A DNA stretch of 6,442 nucleotides from an uncultured Acidimicrobiales bacterium. Its GTDB lineage: Bacteria > Actinomycetota > Acidimicrobiia > Acidimicrobiales > UBA10347. This document shows, piece after piece, positions 1 through 6,421 of the stretch (the stretch's first letter is position 1; every line of letters starts with the position of its first letter). The DNA lies in the NCBI GenBank assembly GCA_937942965.1, contig CALDGN010000333.1, positions 1 to 6,442 on the forward strand, given 5' to 3'. The position numbers and the translations under genes are program-made. The notes beneath the pieces were generated by a model. The model saw only the letters and a program-made list of their open reading frames with translations. It made no database searches and was not told where the DNA came from.

Positions 1-920
1 TCCCAGATCTCTTCGACGAGGGGGCGGCGGATCATGACCCCACCGAGTGGGATGTAGGCACTGGTGACGCCCTTGGCGAAGGTGATGAGGTCGGGCACGA
101 CGCCCATGCGCTCGCTGCCGGTGAAGTGGCCGAGGCGGCCAAAGGCGTTGATGACTTCGTCGGCGCAGAGAAGCACGCCGTACTTGTCGCAGATGCGGCG
201 GAGTTCTTGCCAGTAGCCCTCGGGTGGCACCAGTGCGCCGCGGCCGTTCTGCACTGGCTCGGCGATGACCATGGCGACGGTCTCGGGACCCTCTTCGAGG
301 ATCATGGCTTCGATGGCCTTGACGCAGTCGAGGTCGGCTGCGGTGCCGCCCTCGGGGATCTCGGCGCCGTAGGTGTTGGGCACGTGGCGGACGCCGTCCC
401 AGAGCATGGGGGCGAAGTGCGTCTTGAACTTGGGGATGCCAGTAACGGCGAGCGCCCCAAGGGTGGTGCCGTGGTAGGACCAGTCGCGGGCGATGACCTT
501 GTAGCGGTCGGTGTCGCCCTTGGCGACGTGATAGTTGCGCGCGAACTTGAGTGCCGACTCGACCGCTTCGGAGCCAGAGTTGACGAAGAAGACCTCGTCG
601 ATGTCGCCTGGCGCTTGGGCCGCGATCATTGCGGCGGCCTCGGTGGTCGCCGGGTTGGTGTAGCCCCAGTTCGGGAAGAAGCCGAGGCGGTCCATCTGCT
701 TGGCGGCAGCAGCAGAAAGGTCATGGCGGCCATGACCGAGATTCGTGCAGAACAGGCCCGCGAGACCGTCGAGGTACTTGTTTCCGTCGGTGTCCCAGAC
801 GTAACAGCCTTCGCCACGATCGATGGTTGCGAGCTGGTCGCTCTTCCAGGCGGCGCCCTTGGTGTAGTGCGGTAGCACGTGTTTCTGCGCCAAAGCACGT
901 GTGTCGGTTGTTGCTTCCAT
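1..920 (-). CDS. Class III PLP-dependent aminotransferase (omega-amino acid:pyruvate type), C-terminus missing at window edge
   Basis: I translated this frame by hand from the ATG at 920-918; it stays open to base 1 and gives 306 residues of a family that is usually about 450 long, so the C-terminal third lies outside the window. Visible fold-type I landmarks are the PLP phosphate-binding SGSEAVES (about residues 115-122), the ring-stacking SYHGTT (148-153), EPVQ (221-224), the ring-nitrogen Asp in ADEV (D254) and the Schiff-base lysine in FAKG (K283). The enzyme should be cytoplasmic and move an amino group between an omega-amino acid or amine and pyruvate or another keto acid. From memory the sequence, including VLL.ADEVINAFGRLG, resembles mycobacterial Rv3329 and taurine/beta-alanine/putrescine:pyruvate aminotransferases; the amine donor cannot be told. 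The start is supported by the purine-rich GAGGGGG (931-925) 4 nt upstream and by conserved sequence beginning soon after. It is divergent from the two demethylases, which suggests but does not prove a shared catabolic role. Confidence 0.93.
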   Translation of the reverse strand, partial: MEATTDTRALAQKHVLPHYTKGAAWKSDQLATIDRGEGCYVWDTDGNKYLDGLAGLFCTNLGHGRHDLSAAAAKQMDRLGFFPNWGYTNPATTEAAAMIAAQAPGDIDEVFFVNSGSEAVESALKFARNYHVAKGDTDRYKVIARDWSYHGTTLGALAVTGIPKFKTHFAPMLWDGVRHVPNTYGAEIPEGGTAADLDCVKAIEAMILEEGPETVAMVIAEPVQNGRGALVPPEGYWQELRRICDKYGVLLCADEVINAFGRLGHFTGSERMGVVPDLITFAKGVTSAYIPLGGVMIRRPLVEEIW

Positions 921-957
921 GGGACCCCCTCAGATTTTTCTCGCGTATCCGCGGCGA

Positions 958-963
958 ACCGTA
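958..963 (-). promoter_or_regulatory. Candidate -10 box (TACGGT) for the aminotransferase gene
   Basis: Read on the minus strand, TACGGT fits the actinobacterial TANNNT -10 pattern and is preceded by TGA, a weak extended -10. Transcription would begin near 951, giving a leader of about 31 nt that contains the GAGGGGG ribosome binding site. No convincing -35 was found. The hexamer is degenerate, so this is only a candidate. Confidence 0.25.
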
Positions 964-984
964 TCAGTCTTCAGTTAGATCGTC

Positions 985-990
985 TAGCGT
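985..990 (+). promoter_or_regulatory. Candidate -10 box (TAGCGT) placing transcription start at the ATG of the first demethylase
   Basis: TAGCGT fits TANNNT and its last base is 7 nt before the ATG at 998, the spacing expected when the transcript begins on the start codon itself. The 20 bases before that ATG contain no Shine-Dalgarno-like purine run, which agrees with a leaderless mRNA. An alternative -10 is TTAGAT at 975-980, which would give a very short leader. No clear -35 is visible. Confidence 0.35.
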
Positions 991-997
991 CTGCGTG

Positions 998-3526
998 ATG
1001 GCACCTAACACCGAGAGTGCAGCGTCGGATTCCGGGCTTGCAGAACTCGACAAGGCGACGGCCGCAGCGTCTCGAGTTGGTGGCTCCAAGGAGCTCCCCG
1101 AGACGGCCCGAGTCGTCATCGTTGGTGGCGGCATCATTGGAGCAAGTGTCGCCTACCACCTCACCCTGCGGGGCGTGAGCGACGTGATTTTACTTGAACG
1201 CAACACGCTCACCAGCGGAACGACCTGGCACGCCGCCGGCCTCGTTGCCCAGCTGCGAGCCACGGCGAACATGACCCGCCTCGCCTCGTACGGCGGCGAG
1301 CTGTATGAGCAGCTCGAGCTCGATGGCTACCCCACCGGCTTCAAACGCACCGGCTCGATCGCCGTCGCCCCCGATCATGAACGCCTCGAAGAACTGCACC
1401 GCGGTGCCGAGATGGCGAGCTGCTTCGGCGTCGACGTGCAGCCGGTCGATGTCGACACGTTGGCCTCGCACTGGCCGCTCATGCACACCGACGACCTCGT
1501 CGGCGGTGTTTGGGTTCCCCGCGACGGTCAGACCAGCCCGGTCGACACGACCATGGCGCTGGCGAATGCCGCCAAAGCCGGCGGTGCCCGCATCGTCGAG
1601 AACTGCGGCGTCGAGGACATCCTCACCCATAACGGGCAGGCCGTCGGCGTTCGCACCACCGATGGTCGAGAGATCCGCTCAGAGATGGTCGTCACCTGCG
1701 CCGGCCTGTGGTCTCGCCACCTCGCCGCCAAGGCTGGGGTGGCCCTGCCGTTGCATGGCTGCGAGCACTTCTACATCGTCACCGAGCACATCGAAGGTCT
1801 CGGCCACGGCCTGCCAACGCTTCGTGACCCGCACAGCAACACCTATATCAAGGAAGAAACGGGCCGCCTGCTCGTCGGCTTCTTCGAACCGGTTGCCAAG
1901 CCGATCGACGCTCATGAGCTTCCCGACAAGCCGTTCCTACACCTCGATGACGACTGGGATCACCTGGCACCGGTCATCGAAAAGGCCATCCACCGCATGC
2001 CGATCATCGGCGAGACCGGCATCCGCCTGTTCTTCAACGGCCCCGAGAGCTTCACGCCCGACGACGCCTACATCTTGGGCGAGACTCCCGAACTGAAGAA
2101 CCACTTTTGCGCAGCTGGCTTCAATTCGGTGGGTATTCAGTCCGCTGGCGGCGCCGGGCGCGTGCTCGCCGACTGGATGCTCGATGGCCACCCGCCGATG
2201 GATCTGGCCGACGTCGACGTCCGCCGGTTCCACCCGTTCCAGGGCAACCGTCGCTATGTCCGCGATCGTGCGACCGAGACGCTCGGCCTGCTCTACGAGA
2301 TGCACTGGCCGTTCCGCCAAAAGGACACCGCTCGCGGCGCCCGGCGCACTCCCCTGCACGACAAGCTCGTCGCTGCGGGCGCGTGCATGGGCGAGGCCAA
2401 TGGCTGGGAACGTCCGAACTGGTACGCCGAGTCGCCCGACGAAGCGCACTACGAGTACACCTACGGCCGTCAGAACTGGTTCGACCTGTCTGCGGCCGAG
2501 CATCGGGCGACCCGCGAAGCCGTGGCCCTGTTCGACCAGACGAGCTTCTCCAAGTTCGAAGTCCGCGGCCGCGACGCCGCTGCACAGCTCAACCGGATCT
2601 GCGCCAACGACGTCGACGTCGAACCGGGCAAGGCCGTCTACGGCGCCTGGCTCAACGAGCGTGGCGGCATCGAAGCCGACCTGACCGTCACTCGCCTCGC
2701 CGAAGATCACTTCTTCGTCGTGAGTGCAGTGGCGACGCAGAACCGCGACTTCGACTGGCTCACCCGCAACCTGGATCCCGACGCGTTCGTCACGGCGAGC
2801 GATGTGACCTCGGGCCACTCGGTGATCGCCGTGATGGGACCGAACAGCCGGGCGCTGCTCGGGTCCGTCAGTGACTCGGCGTTCGACAACGAGTCGTTCC
2901 CGTTCGGCGCCGCCCGCACGATCGACCTCGGCTACGCCAACGTGTTGGCGCTGCGCATGACCTATGTCGGCGAGCTCGGCTGGGAGCTGTACGTGCCGAG
3001 CGAGTTCACCGCTCACGTCTACGAGACGCTCGTCGCCGCGGGCGAACCGCACGGCCTGCGTCACGCGGGCTACCACGCGCTCAACTCGCTTCGTCTCGAA
3101 AAGGGTTACCGCCACTGGGGCCACGACATCACCGACGAAGACACGCCGCTCGAAGCTGGTCTGTCATTTGCGGTTGCGTGGGATAAGCCCGGCGGCTTTA
3201 TCGGCCGTGACGCGCTGCTGGCTCAGAAAGAGGCCGGCATCACCCGTCGCCTGGTGCAGTTCAAGCTTGACGACCCCGAGCCGTTGCTTTACCACGACGA
3301 GCCGATCCTGCGGAACGGTGAGCTCGTCGGCCACACCACCAGCGGCATGTACGGCCACACCGTCGGCGCTGCTCTCGGGATGGGCTACGTGACCGCACCG
3401 CTCGAGATGCCTCGCGCCGAGGTCATCGACGCCGACTTCCAGCTCCGTGTGAACGGCACCGCCGTGCCTGCCACCGCGAGCTACCGCCCCTTCTACGACC
3501 CGACCAGCGAGCGCACCCGCGCCTAA
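998..3526 (+). CDS. FAD-dependent sarcosine/dimethylglycine dehydrogenase-like demethylase fused to a GcvT folate domain (842 aa)
   Basis: This cytoplasmic flavoenzyme should oxidise an N-methyl group of a methylated glycine and hand the one-carbon unit to tetrahydrofolate. Residues about 37-395 form the DAO-type FAD domain: dinucleotide motif GGGIIG (43-48), acidic end of strand 2 in LLERN (E67), and GTTWHAAG (74-81), where H78 matches the histidine that carries covalent 8-alpha-FAD in mammalian DMGDH. An H-x-Y pair (H257, Y259) lies in the substrate half. About 395-500 is the FAO_M-like linker, with GWERPNW at 469-475. About 500-735 is GcvT, with D561 in IEADLTV at the expected folate-base position and GELGWELY at 658-665; the remainder is the GcvT C-terminal barrel. 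GPESFTPD (348-355), FNSVGIQSAGG, DVRRFH (407-412) and EKGYRHW (701-707) recall sarcosine dehydrogenase. The frame is open further upstream to 629, but that part is antisense to the aminotransferase and unconserved, so I chose the ATG at 998. Residues 1-36 are a polar, Ala-rich tail with no signal peptide. The substrate, and whether the electron acceptor is oxygen or ETF, is unknown. Confidence 0.92.
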   Translation: MAPNTESAASDSGLAELDKATAAASRVGGSKELPETARVVIVGGGIIGASVAYHLTLRGVSDVILLERNTLTSGTTWHAAGLVAQLRATANMTRLASYGGELYEQLELDGYPTGFKRTGSIAVAPDHERLEELHRGAEMASCFGVDVQPVDVDTLASHWPLMHTDDLVGGVWVPRDGQTSPVDTTMALANAAKAGGARIVENCGVEDILTHNGQAVGVRTTDGREIRSEMVVTCAGLWSRHLAAKAGVALPLHGCEHFYIVTEHIEGLGHGLPTLRDPHSNTYIKEETGRLLVGFFEPVAKPIDAHELPDKPFLHLDDDWDHLAPVIEKAIHRMPIIGETGIRLFFNGPESFTPDDAYILGETPELKNHFCAAGFNSVGIQSAGGAGRVLADWMLDGHPPMDLADVDVRRFHPFQGNRRYVRDRATETLGLLYEMHWPFRQKDTARGARRTPLHDKLVAAGACMGEANGWERPNWYAESPDEAHYEYTYGRQNWFDLSAAEHRATREAVALFDQTSFSKFEVRGRDAAAQLNRICANDVDVEPGKAVYGAWLNERGGIEADLTVTRLAEDHFFVVSAVATQNRDFDWLTRNLDPDAFVTASDVTSGHSVIAVMGPNSRALLGSVSDSAFDNESFPFGAARTIDLGYANVLALRMTYVGELGWELYVPSEFTAHVYETLVAAGEPHGLRHAGYHALNSLRLEKGYRHWGHDITDEDTPLEAGLSFAVAWDKPGGFIGRDALLAQKEAGITRRLVQFKLDDPEPLLYHDEPILRNGELVGHTTSGMYGHTVGAALGMGYVTAPLEMPRAEVIDADFQLRVNGTAVPATASYRPFYDPTSERTRA

Positions 3527-3528
3527 CC

Positions 3529-3541
3529 CCTGACCTTCAGG
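3529..3541 (+). other. Short intergenic hairpin between the two demethylase genes
   Basis: The 35-bp spacer holds CCTGA/TCAGG, a 5-bp stem with a 3-nt loop beginning 2 bp after the first stop codon. It has no T-tract, so it is unlikely to terminate transcription; it could at most modestly affect mRNA processing or translation of the second gene. A weak GAGAG at 3546-3550, 11 nt before the next ATG, is the best ribosome binding site candidate there. Confidence 0.25.
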
Positions 3542-3561
3542 AATCGAGAGACCCACGACCT

Positions 3562-6036
3562 ATGAGCGTCACGAACATGCCCGCTACTGACTTCCCGAGC
3601 AGTGCCCGCGTCGTCATCATCGGCGGAGGCGTCCACGGCGCCTCGCTGCTCTGGCATCTGACCCAAGAGGGTTGGACCGACGTGATGCTGATCGAGAAAG
3701 CCGAGCTGACCTCGGGCTCGACCTGGCACGCCGCTGGCCAGATCACCCGCTCGGTTGGCGACTACACGACGGCCGCCTTCCATCACTACGCGCTCGAGCT
3801 GTACCACGAGCTTCCCGGCATGACCGGCCAAGAAGTCTCGCTGCACACGCCCGGCGGCATCCGGGTTGCGTACACCGACGACGAACTCGATGCGCTCAAG
3901 ACGCACCTGGGCGTCGGCCGCTACATCGGTTACCCGATCGAGCTGCTCGGCCCAGACGAGCTGGCCAAGATCAACCCGTACTACAACTTCGACGACGTGC
4001 TCGCCGGCATCTGGACCGAGGGCGAAGGCCACGTCGATCCGAGCGGCGTCACGATGGCGTTCGCCAACGGCGCCCGGGCCGCTGGCGCGTCGGTCGTGCG
4101 CCGCAACCGGGTGCTCGAGGTCAACCAGCTTCCGAACGGCGAGTGGTCGGTCGTGACCGAGAAGGGCACCGTCACCTGCGAGCACGTGGTCGATGCCGCC
4201 GGTTGCTACGGCGACCAGGTCGCGGCGCTGAGCGGCTTCACCGTGCCGCAGGCCAACGTGCTGCACCACTATCTGGTGACCGACGAGCTGCCCGAGTTCG
4301 CCGCCGACCTGTCATGGGAAATGCCGGTGATGCGTGACAACCGCGCCGCTGGCTACATCCGCCAGGAACAGACCGCGGGCTTGATCGGCATCTACGAGCT
4401 GCACGGCGCCGAGCAGATCTGGAAAGACGGTGTCCCCTGGGAAGCCGAGAATCCACTCTTCCCCGCCGACTACGACAAGATCGCACCGTGGCTCGCCGAA
4501 GCGTTTGAGCGAGTGCCTGCGATGGGCGAGGTCGGCATCAAGCGGGTCGTGCACGGCGCGATCACGCACACGACCGATGGCCACATGCTGCTCGGCCCGG
4601 CACCAGGTCTGCGCAACTACTGGCTGAACACGGGCTCGTCGATCGGTCTTGCGTGGGGCCCTGGCGCCGGTCGCGAAATGGCCCGCTGGATGGTCCACGG
4701 CGAGACGGAACTGAGCCTTCGCCACTACGACCCTCGTCGTTTCGCGTGGGCCGACCACGACTACATCGACCCCAAGGCGGTCGAGGACTACGAGTGGATG
4801 TTCCGGGTGCATCCTCCGGGCCATGAGCGTCTTGCGAATCGTCCGGTGCGCACGTCGAGCTTGTACGAGCCGCTCAAGGCCAAGCGGGCCATGTTCACCG
4901 AGTTCTACGGCTGGGAACAGCCCAAGTGGTTCGTGCCCGAGGATCAGCCGCTCGAAGACGCCACGGGCTGGCGTCGCCCCGCTTGGTATGCGGCGGTCAA
5001 GGAAGAGTGCGCTGCCGTGCGCGAACGCGTTGGCCTGATGGACCTGACTGCGTTCTCGAAGTACGAGGTGACCGGGCCCGACGCCCGCAGCTTCCTCGAC
5101 CGGGTGACCACGGGTCGCATTCCGGGCAAGGACCACCGCATCGCCCTGAACTATGTGCTCAACGAGCAAGGCCGCATCGAGACCGAGATCACCGTCACTC
5201 GTGTCGCCGAAGACGCCTACTACTTGGTGTCGGGTGCGATGGGCGAGTGCCGTGACTTCGACTGGCTGAACCAGTCAGTCGCCGACGGCGAAGACGTCAC
5301 CATCACCGATCACTCCACCGACCGCGGCGTGCTCGTCTTGGTTGGGCCCCAGGCTCGCGAGGTGCTGTCCGCCGTCACCGACGCCGACGTGTCGAACGAG
5401 GCGTTCCCGTTCTTGTCGTCGAAGCCGATGTCGATCGCGGGCGTCGATGTGTTCGCCCTTCGTGTCGGCTTCACCGGCGCACTCGGTTGGGAACTCCACA
5501 TGGGCGTCGACCAGATGGTCGCCGTCTACGACGCACTATGGGCTGCCGGCGAAGCACACGGCATCGCTGACTTCGGCGGCCACGCGCTCAACTCACTGCG
5601 CATCGAAAAGGCGTACCTCACTCGCAACGAGCTGACGCACGACATCGGCCCAATCCAGGCTGGCGTCGAGTTCTTCGTCAAGCGAGACAAGGGCGACTTC
5701 GTCGGTAGGGACGCCCTCGATCGTCCGCCGAGCGGCAACCCGTGGAAGCTCGTCTACCTCGACGTCGAGGTGCCTGCGTACGACGGCACGCATGGCGAGC
5801 TGGCCGACTGCTTGGGCGGCGAAGGCGTCTTCACCGCTGACGGCACCGCCGTGGGCCTGACGACGAGCGGCGGCTACGGCTTCACCGTCGACAAGTCGCT
5901 GGCATTCGCCTACGTGACCGCGGACCACGCTGCGCCCGGCACTGAGCTCGGTGTTCTCGTCCTCGACGAGATGCGCACAGCAACGGTGCTCGACGGCCCC
6001 GTCTGGGACGCCTCCAACGAACACCTCCGCTCCTAA
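3562..6036 (+). CDS. FAD-dependent dimethylglycine dehydrogenase/oxidase-like demethylase fused to a GcvT folate domain (824 aa)
   Basis: This is a paralogue of the gene 35 bp upstream, in the same direction and so probably co-transcribed. Residues about 15-385 are the FAD domain: GGGVHG (21-26), E45 in LIEKAE, and GSTWHAAG (52-59), whose H56 matches the covalent-FAD histidine of mammalian DMGDH. HHY is at 235-237. About 390-480 is the FAO_M-like linker, with GWEQPKWF at 450-457. About 480-725 is GcvT, then the GcvT C-terminal barrel to the end. VLAGIW.EGEGHVDPSGVTMA (146-165), HGAITHTTD (331-339), RNYW (351-354) and SSLYEPL..KRAMF resemble mammalian DMGDH more than sarcosine dehydrogenase, judged from memory. 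At the folate-base position it has Glu (E542 in IETEITV) where the upstream paralogue has Asp. The expected reaction is oxidative N-demethylation with transfer to tetrahydrofolate as methylene-THF. The ATG at 3562 lies just before the conserved RVVIIGGG; there is no signal peptide. No electron-transfer flavoprotein gene is in the window, so oxidase and dehydrogenase activity cannot be separated. Confidence 0.92.
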   Translation: MSVTNMPATDFPSSARVVIIGGGVHGASLLWHLTQEGWTDVMLIEKAELTSGSTWHAAGQITRSVGDYTTAAFHHYALELYHELPGMTGQEVSLHTPGGIRVAYTDDELDALKTHLGVGRYIGYPIELLGPDELAKINPYYNFDDVLAGIWTEGEGHVDPSGVTMAFANGARAAGASVVRRNRVLEVNQLPNGEWSVVTEKGTVTCEHVVDAAGCYGDQVAALSGFTVPQANVLHHYLVTDELPEFAADLSWEMPVMRDNRAAGYIRQEQTAGLIGIYELHGAEQIWKDGVPWEAENPLFPADYDKIAPWLAEAFERVPAMGEVGIKRVVHGAITHTTDGHMLLGPAPGLRNYWLNTGSSIGLAWGPGAGREMARWMVHGETELSLRHYDPRRFAWADHDYIDPKAVEDYEWMFRVHPPGHERLANRPVRTSSLYEPLKAKRAMFTEFYGWEQPKWFVPEDQPLEDATGWRRPAWYAAVKEECAAVRERVGLMDLTAFSKYEVTGPDARSFLDRVTTGRIPGKDHRIALNYVLNEQGRIETEITVTRVAEDAYYLVSGAMGECRDFDWLNQSVADGEDVTITDHSTDRGVLVLVGPQAREVLSAVTDADVSNEAFPFLSSKPMSIAGVDVFALRVGFTGALGWELHMGVDQMVAVYDALWAAGEAHGIADFGGHALNSLRIEKAYLTRNELTHDIGPIQAGVEFFVKRDKGDFVGRDALDRPPSGNPWKLVYLDVEVPAYDGTHGELADCLGGEGVFTADGTAVGLTTSGGYGFTVDKSLAFAYVTADHAAPGTELGVLVLDEMRTATVLDGPVWDASNEHLRS

Positions 6037-6039
6037 CCC

Positions 6040-6117
6040 GGGGTCGCACCCAAAAGCGGTTCAAACGCTGGGGTCGCACCCAAAGGCGGTTCATGAACCG
6101 TTCTTAGGTGCGACCCC
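6040..6117. repeat. Three-copy 23-nt repeat (two direct, one inverted), REP-like
   Basis: Units at 6040-6062 and 6070-6092 are direct copies exactly 30 bp apart and differ at one base. Each begins GGGGTCGCACCC and ends CGGTTC. The unit at 6095-6117 is the inverted copy, with the outer GGGGTCGCACC and inner CGGTTC kept exactly and the middle bases changed. The array starts 3 bp after the stop codon of the second demethylase. A short, GC-rich, extragenic palindrome in tandem and inverted copies is the usual form of a REP/BIME element, which in many genomes is spread by a REP-associated tyrosine transposase; no such gene is in this window. Genome-wide recurrence is an inference. Confidence 0.85.
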
Positions 6118-6129
6118 ATGTTCTGTTTT
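6069..6129. terminator. 50-nt imperfect palindrome with T-rich flank; possible terminator of the demethylase operon
   Basis: Bases 6069-6118 fold on a centre between 6093 and 6094. There is a perfect 12-bp outer stem (TGGGGTCGCACC with GGTGCGACCCCA), a weak middle with two mismatches and two G-T pairs, and a perfect 14-nt inner palindrome, CGGTTCATGAACCG (6087-6100). On the plus strand it is followed by TGTTCTGTTTT (6119-6129), a T-rich but interrupted tail. This could end transcription of the upstream operon, but the stem is longer than typical intrinsic terminators and the tail is imperfect. The upstream direct copy could pair with the inverted copy instead, giving an alternative fold. Confidence 0.45.
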
Positions 6130-6137
6130 GGGGACGT

Positions 6138-6165
6138 AGCGCGCGTCACAGGACAAGTGCGCGCT
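6138..6165. other. Inverted repeat AGCGCGC/GCGCGCT in the 3' intergenic region
   Basis: A perfect 7-bp GC-rich stem (6138-6144 with 6159-6165), extendable by two G-T pairs, encloses the rest of this 28-nt element. It lies between the REP-like array and the small ORF. It may be an operator, part of a leader RNA or chance in GC-rich DNA; nothing in the sequence decides among these. Confidence 0.3.
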
Positions 6166-6213
6166 GCCTCACAGTTCTGCCATCCGTTCCCATCGCATGA
6201 TGACGGGGACGAA

Positions 6214-6219
6214 AGGCGG
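6214..6219 (+). promoter_or_regulatory. Ribosome binding site AGGCGG for the 42-codon ORF
   Basis: AGGCGG differs from the ideal AGGAGG at one base and is 5 nt before the ATG at 6225. It is the strongest Shine-Dalgarno match on the plus strand of this window and is the main reason to take the small ORF seriously. Confidence 0.4.
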
Positions 6220-6224
6220 AACCC

Positions 6225-6353
6225 ATGTCGGCATTCGACAACACCTCTGACGAGACCCAAGCGGAGGACACCGAAGCACCTCAGATCACCGTGGCGGACG
6301 GTGAGCAGCTTTGGATCCGGGTCCAGGAGTGGGCGACACAAGTCACCTGTTGA
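6225..6353 (+). CDS. Possible small protein or leader peptide, 42 aa, unknown function
   Basis: The ORF runs from the ATG at 6225 to the TGA at 6351-6353. The first 18 residues are strongly acidic and polar (MSAFDNTSDETQAEDTEA); residues about 20-42 (ending WATQVTC) are more amphipathic with Trp at 30 and 36. There is no signal peptide or membrane segment, and I recognise no family. Third codon positions are about three-quarters G or C, compatible with coding but lower than in the large genes. The stop overlaps an ATG (TGATG, 6351-6355) that opens only 13 codons. It could be a genuine small protein, a regulatory leader peptide ahead of the structured segment that follows, the 5' remnant of a broken gene, or chance. 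I could not restore a convincing longer protein by shifting frame. Confidence 0.35.
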   Translation: MSAFDNTSDETQAEDTEAPQITVADGEQLWIRVQEWATQVTC

Positions 6354-6421
6354 TGCCGACAGACTTGCCCGAGCGGCAAGTTCGTCACCGGTAGGCCTGG
6401 CAACAGGCGGCGGCTACCGGT
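6340..6421 (+). other. Structured segment: mutually exclusive and nested stem-loops, possible RNA element
   Basis: Three foldable pieces follow one another. First, AAGT/ACTT (6340-6343 with 6363-6366) enclosing CTGT/ACAG (6347-6350 with 6359-6362). Second, ACTTGCC/GGCAAGT (6363-6369 with 6375-6381) around the 5-nt loop CGAGC; it shares 6363-6366 with the first, so the two exclude each other. Third, ACCGGTAG/CTACCGGT (6387-6394 with 6414-6421), stacked directly on GCCTG/CAGGC (6395-6399 with 6404-6408) closed by a GCAA tetraloop, with GGCGG (6409-6413) as a one-sided bulge. The GNRA loop and stacked stems suggest a selected RNA. No T-tract follows, and I could not match it to a named riboswitch or ncRNA family. 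The remaining bases to 6442 show nothing recognisable. Confidence 0.4.

Noticed and set aside
126..875. 249-codon plus-strand ORF
   Set aside because: It lies entirely opposite the aminotransferase, whose PLP motifs are intact. Long open antisense frames are common in GC-rich DNA.
629..997. Upstream extension of the first demethylase frame by 123 codons
   Set aside because: Most of it (629-920) is antisense to the well-supported aminotransferase, and its Arg/Ser/Pro-rich translation matches nothing in the family. The conserved protein begins after 998.
921..997. Glycine riboswitch before the demethylase operon
   Set aside because: The pathway makes this tempting, but the whole intergenic region is 77 bp, too short for the aptamer, and lacks its conserved paired elements.
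1937..3124. 395-codon minus-strand ORF inside the first demethylase
   Set aside because: It is opposite a gene with intact FAD and GcvT motifs, and its translation shows no recognisable domain, only Val/Gly/Ala/Arg/Asp-rich composition.
4312..5169. 285-codon minus-strand ORF inside the second demethylase
   Set aside because: It is an antisense shadow of a well-supported coding region with no motif of its own.
6057..6067. tRNA T-arm-like sequence GCGGTTCAAACGC
   Set aside because: It belongs to the 23-nt repeat; no acceptor stem, anticodon arm or D-arm can be built around it.
6040..6092. Short CRISPR-like array (23-nt repeats with a 30-bp period)
   Set aside because: The spacer would be only 7 nt, there are just two direct copies, and the third copy is inverted. 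This fits an extragenic palindrome and not CRISPR.
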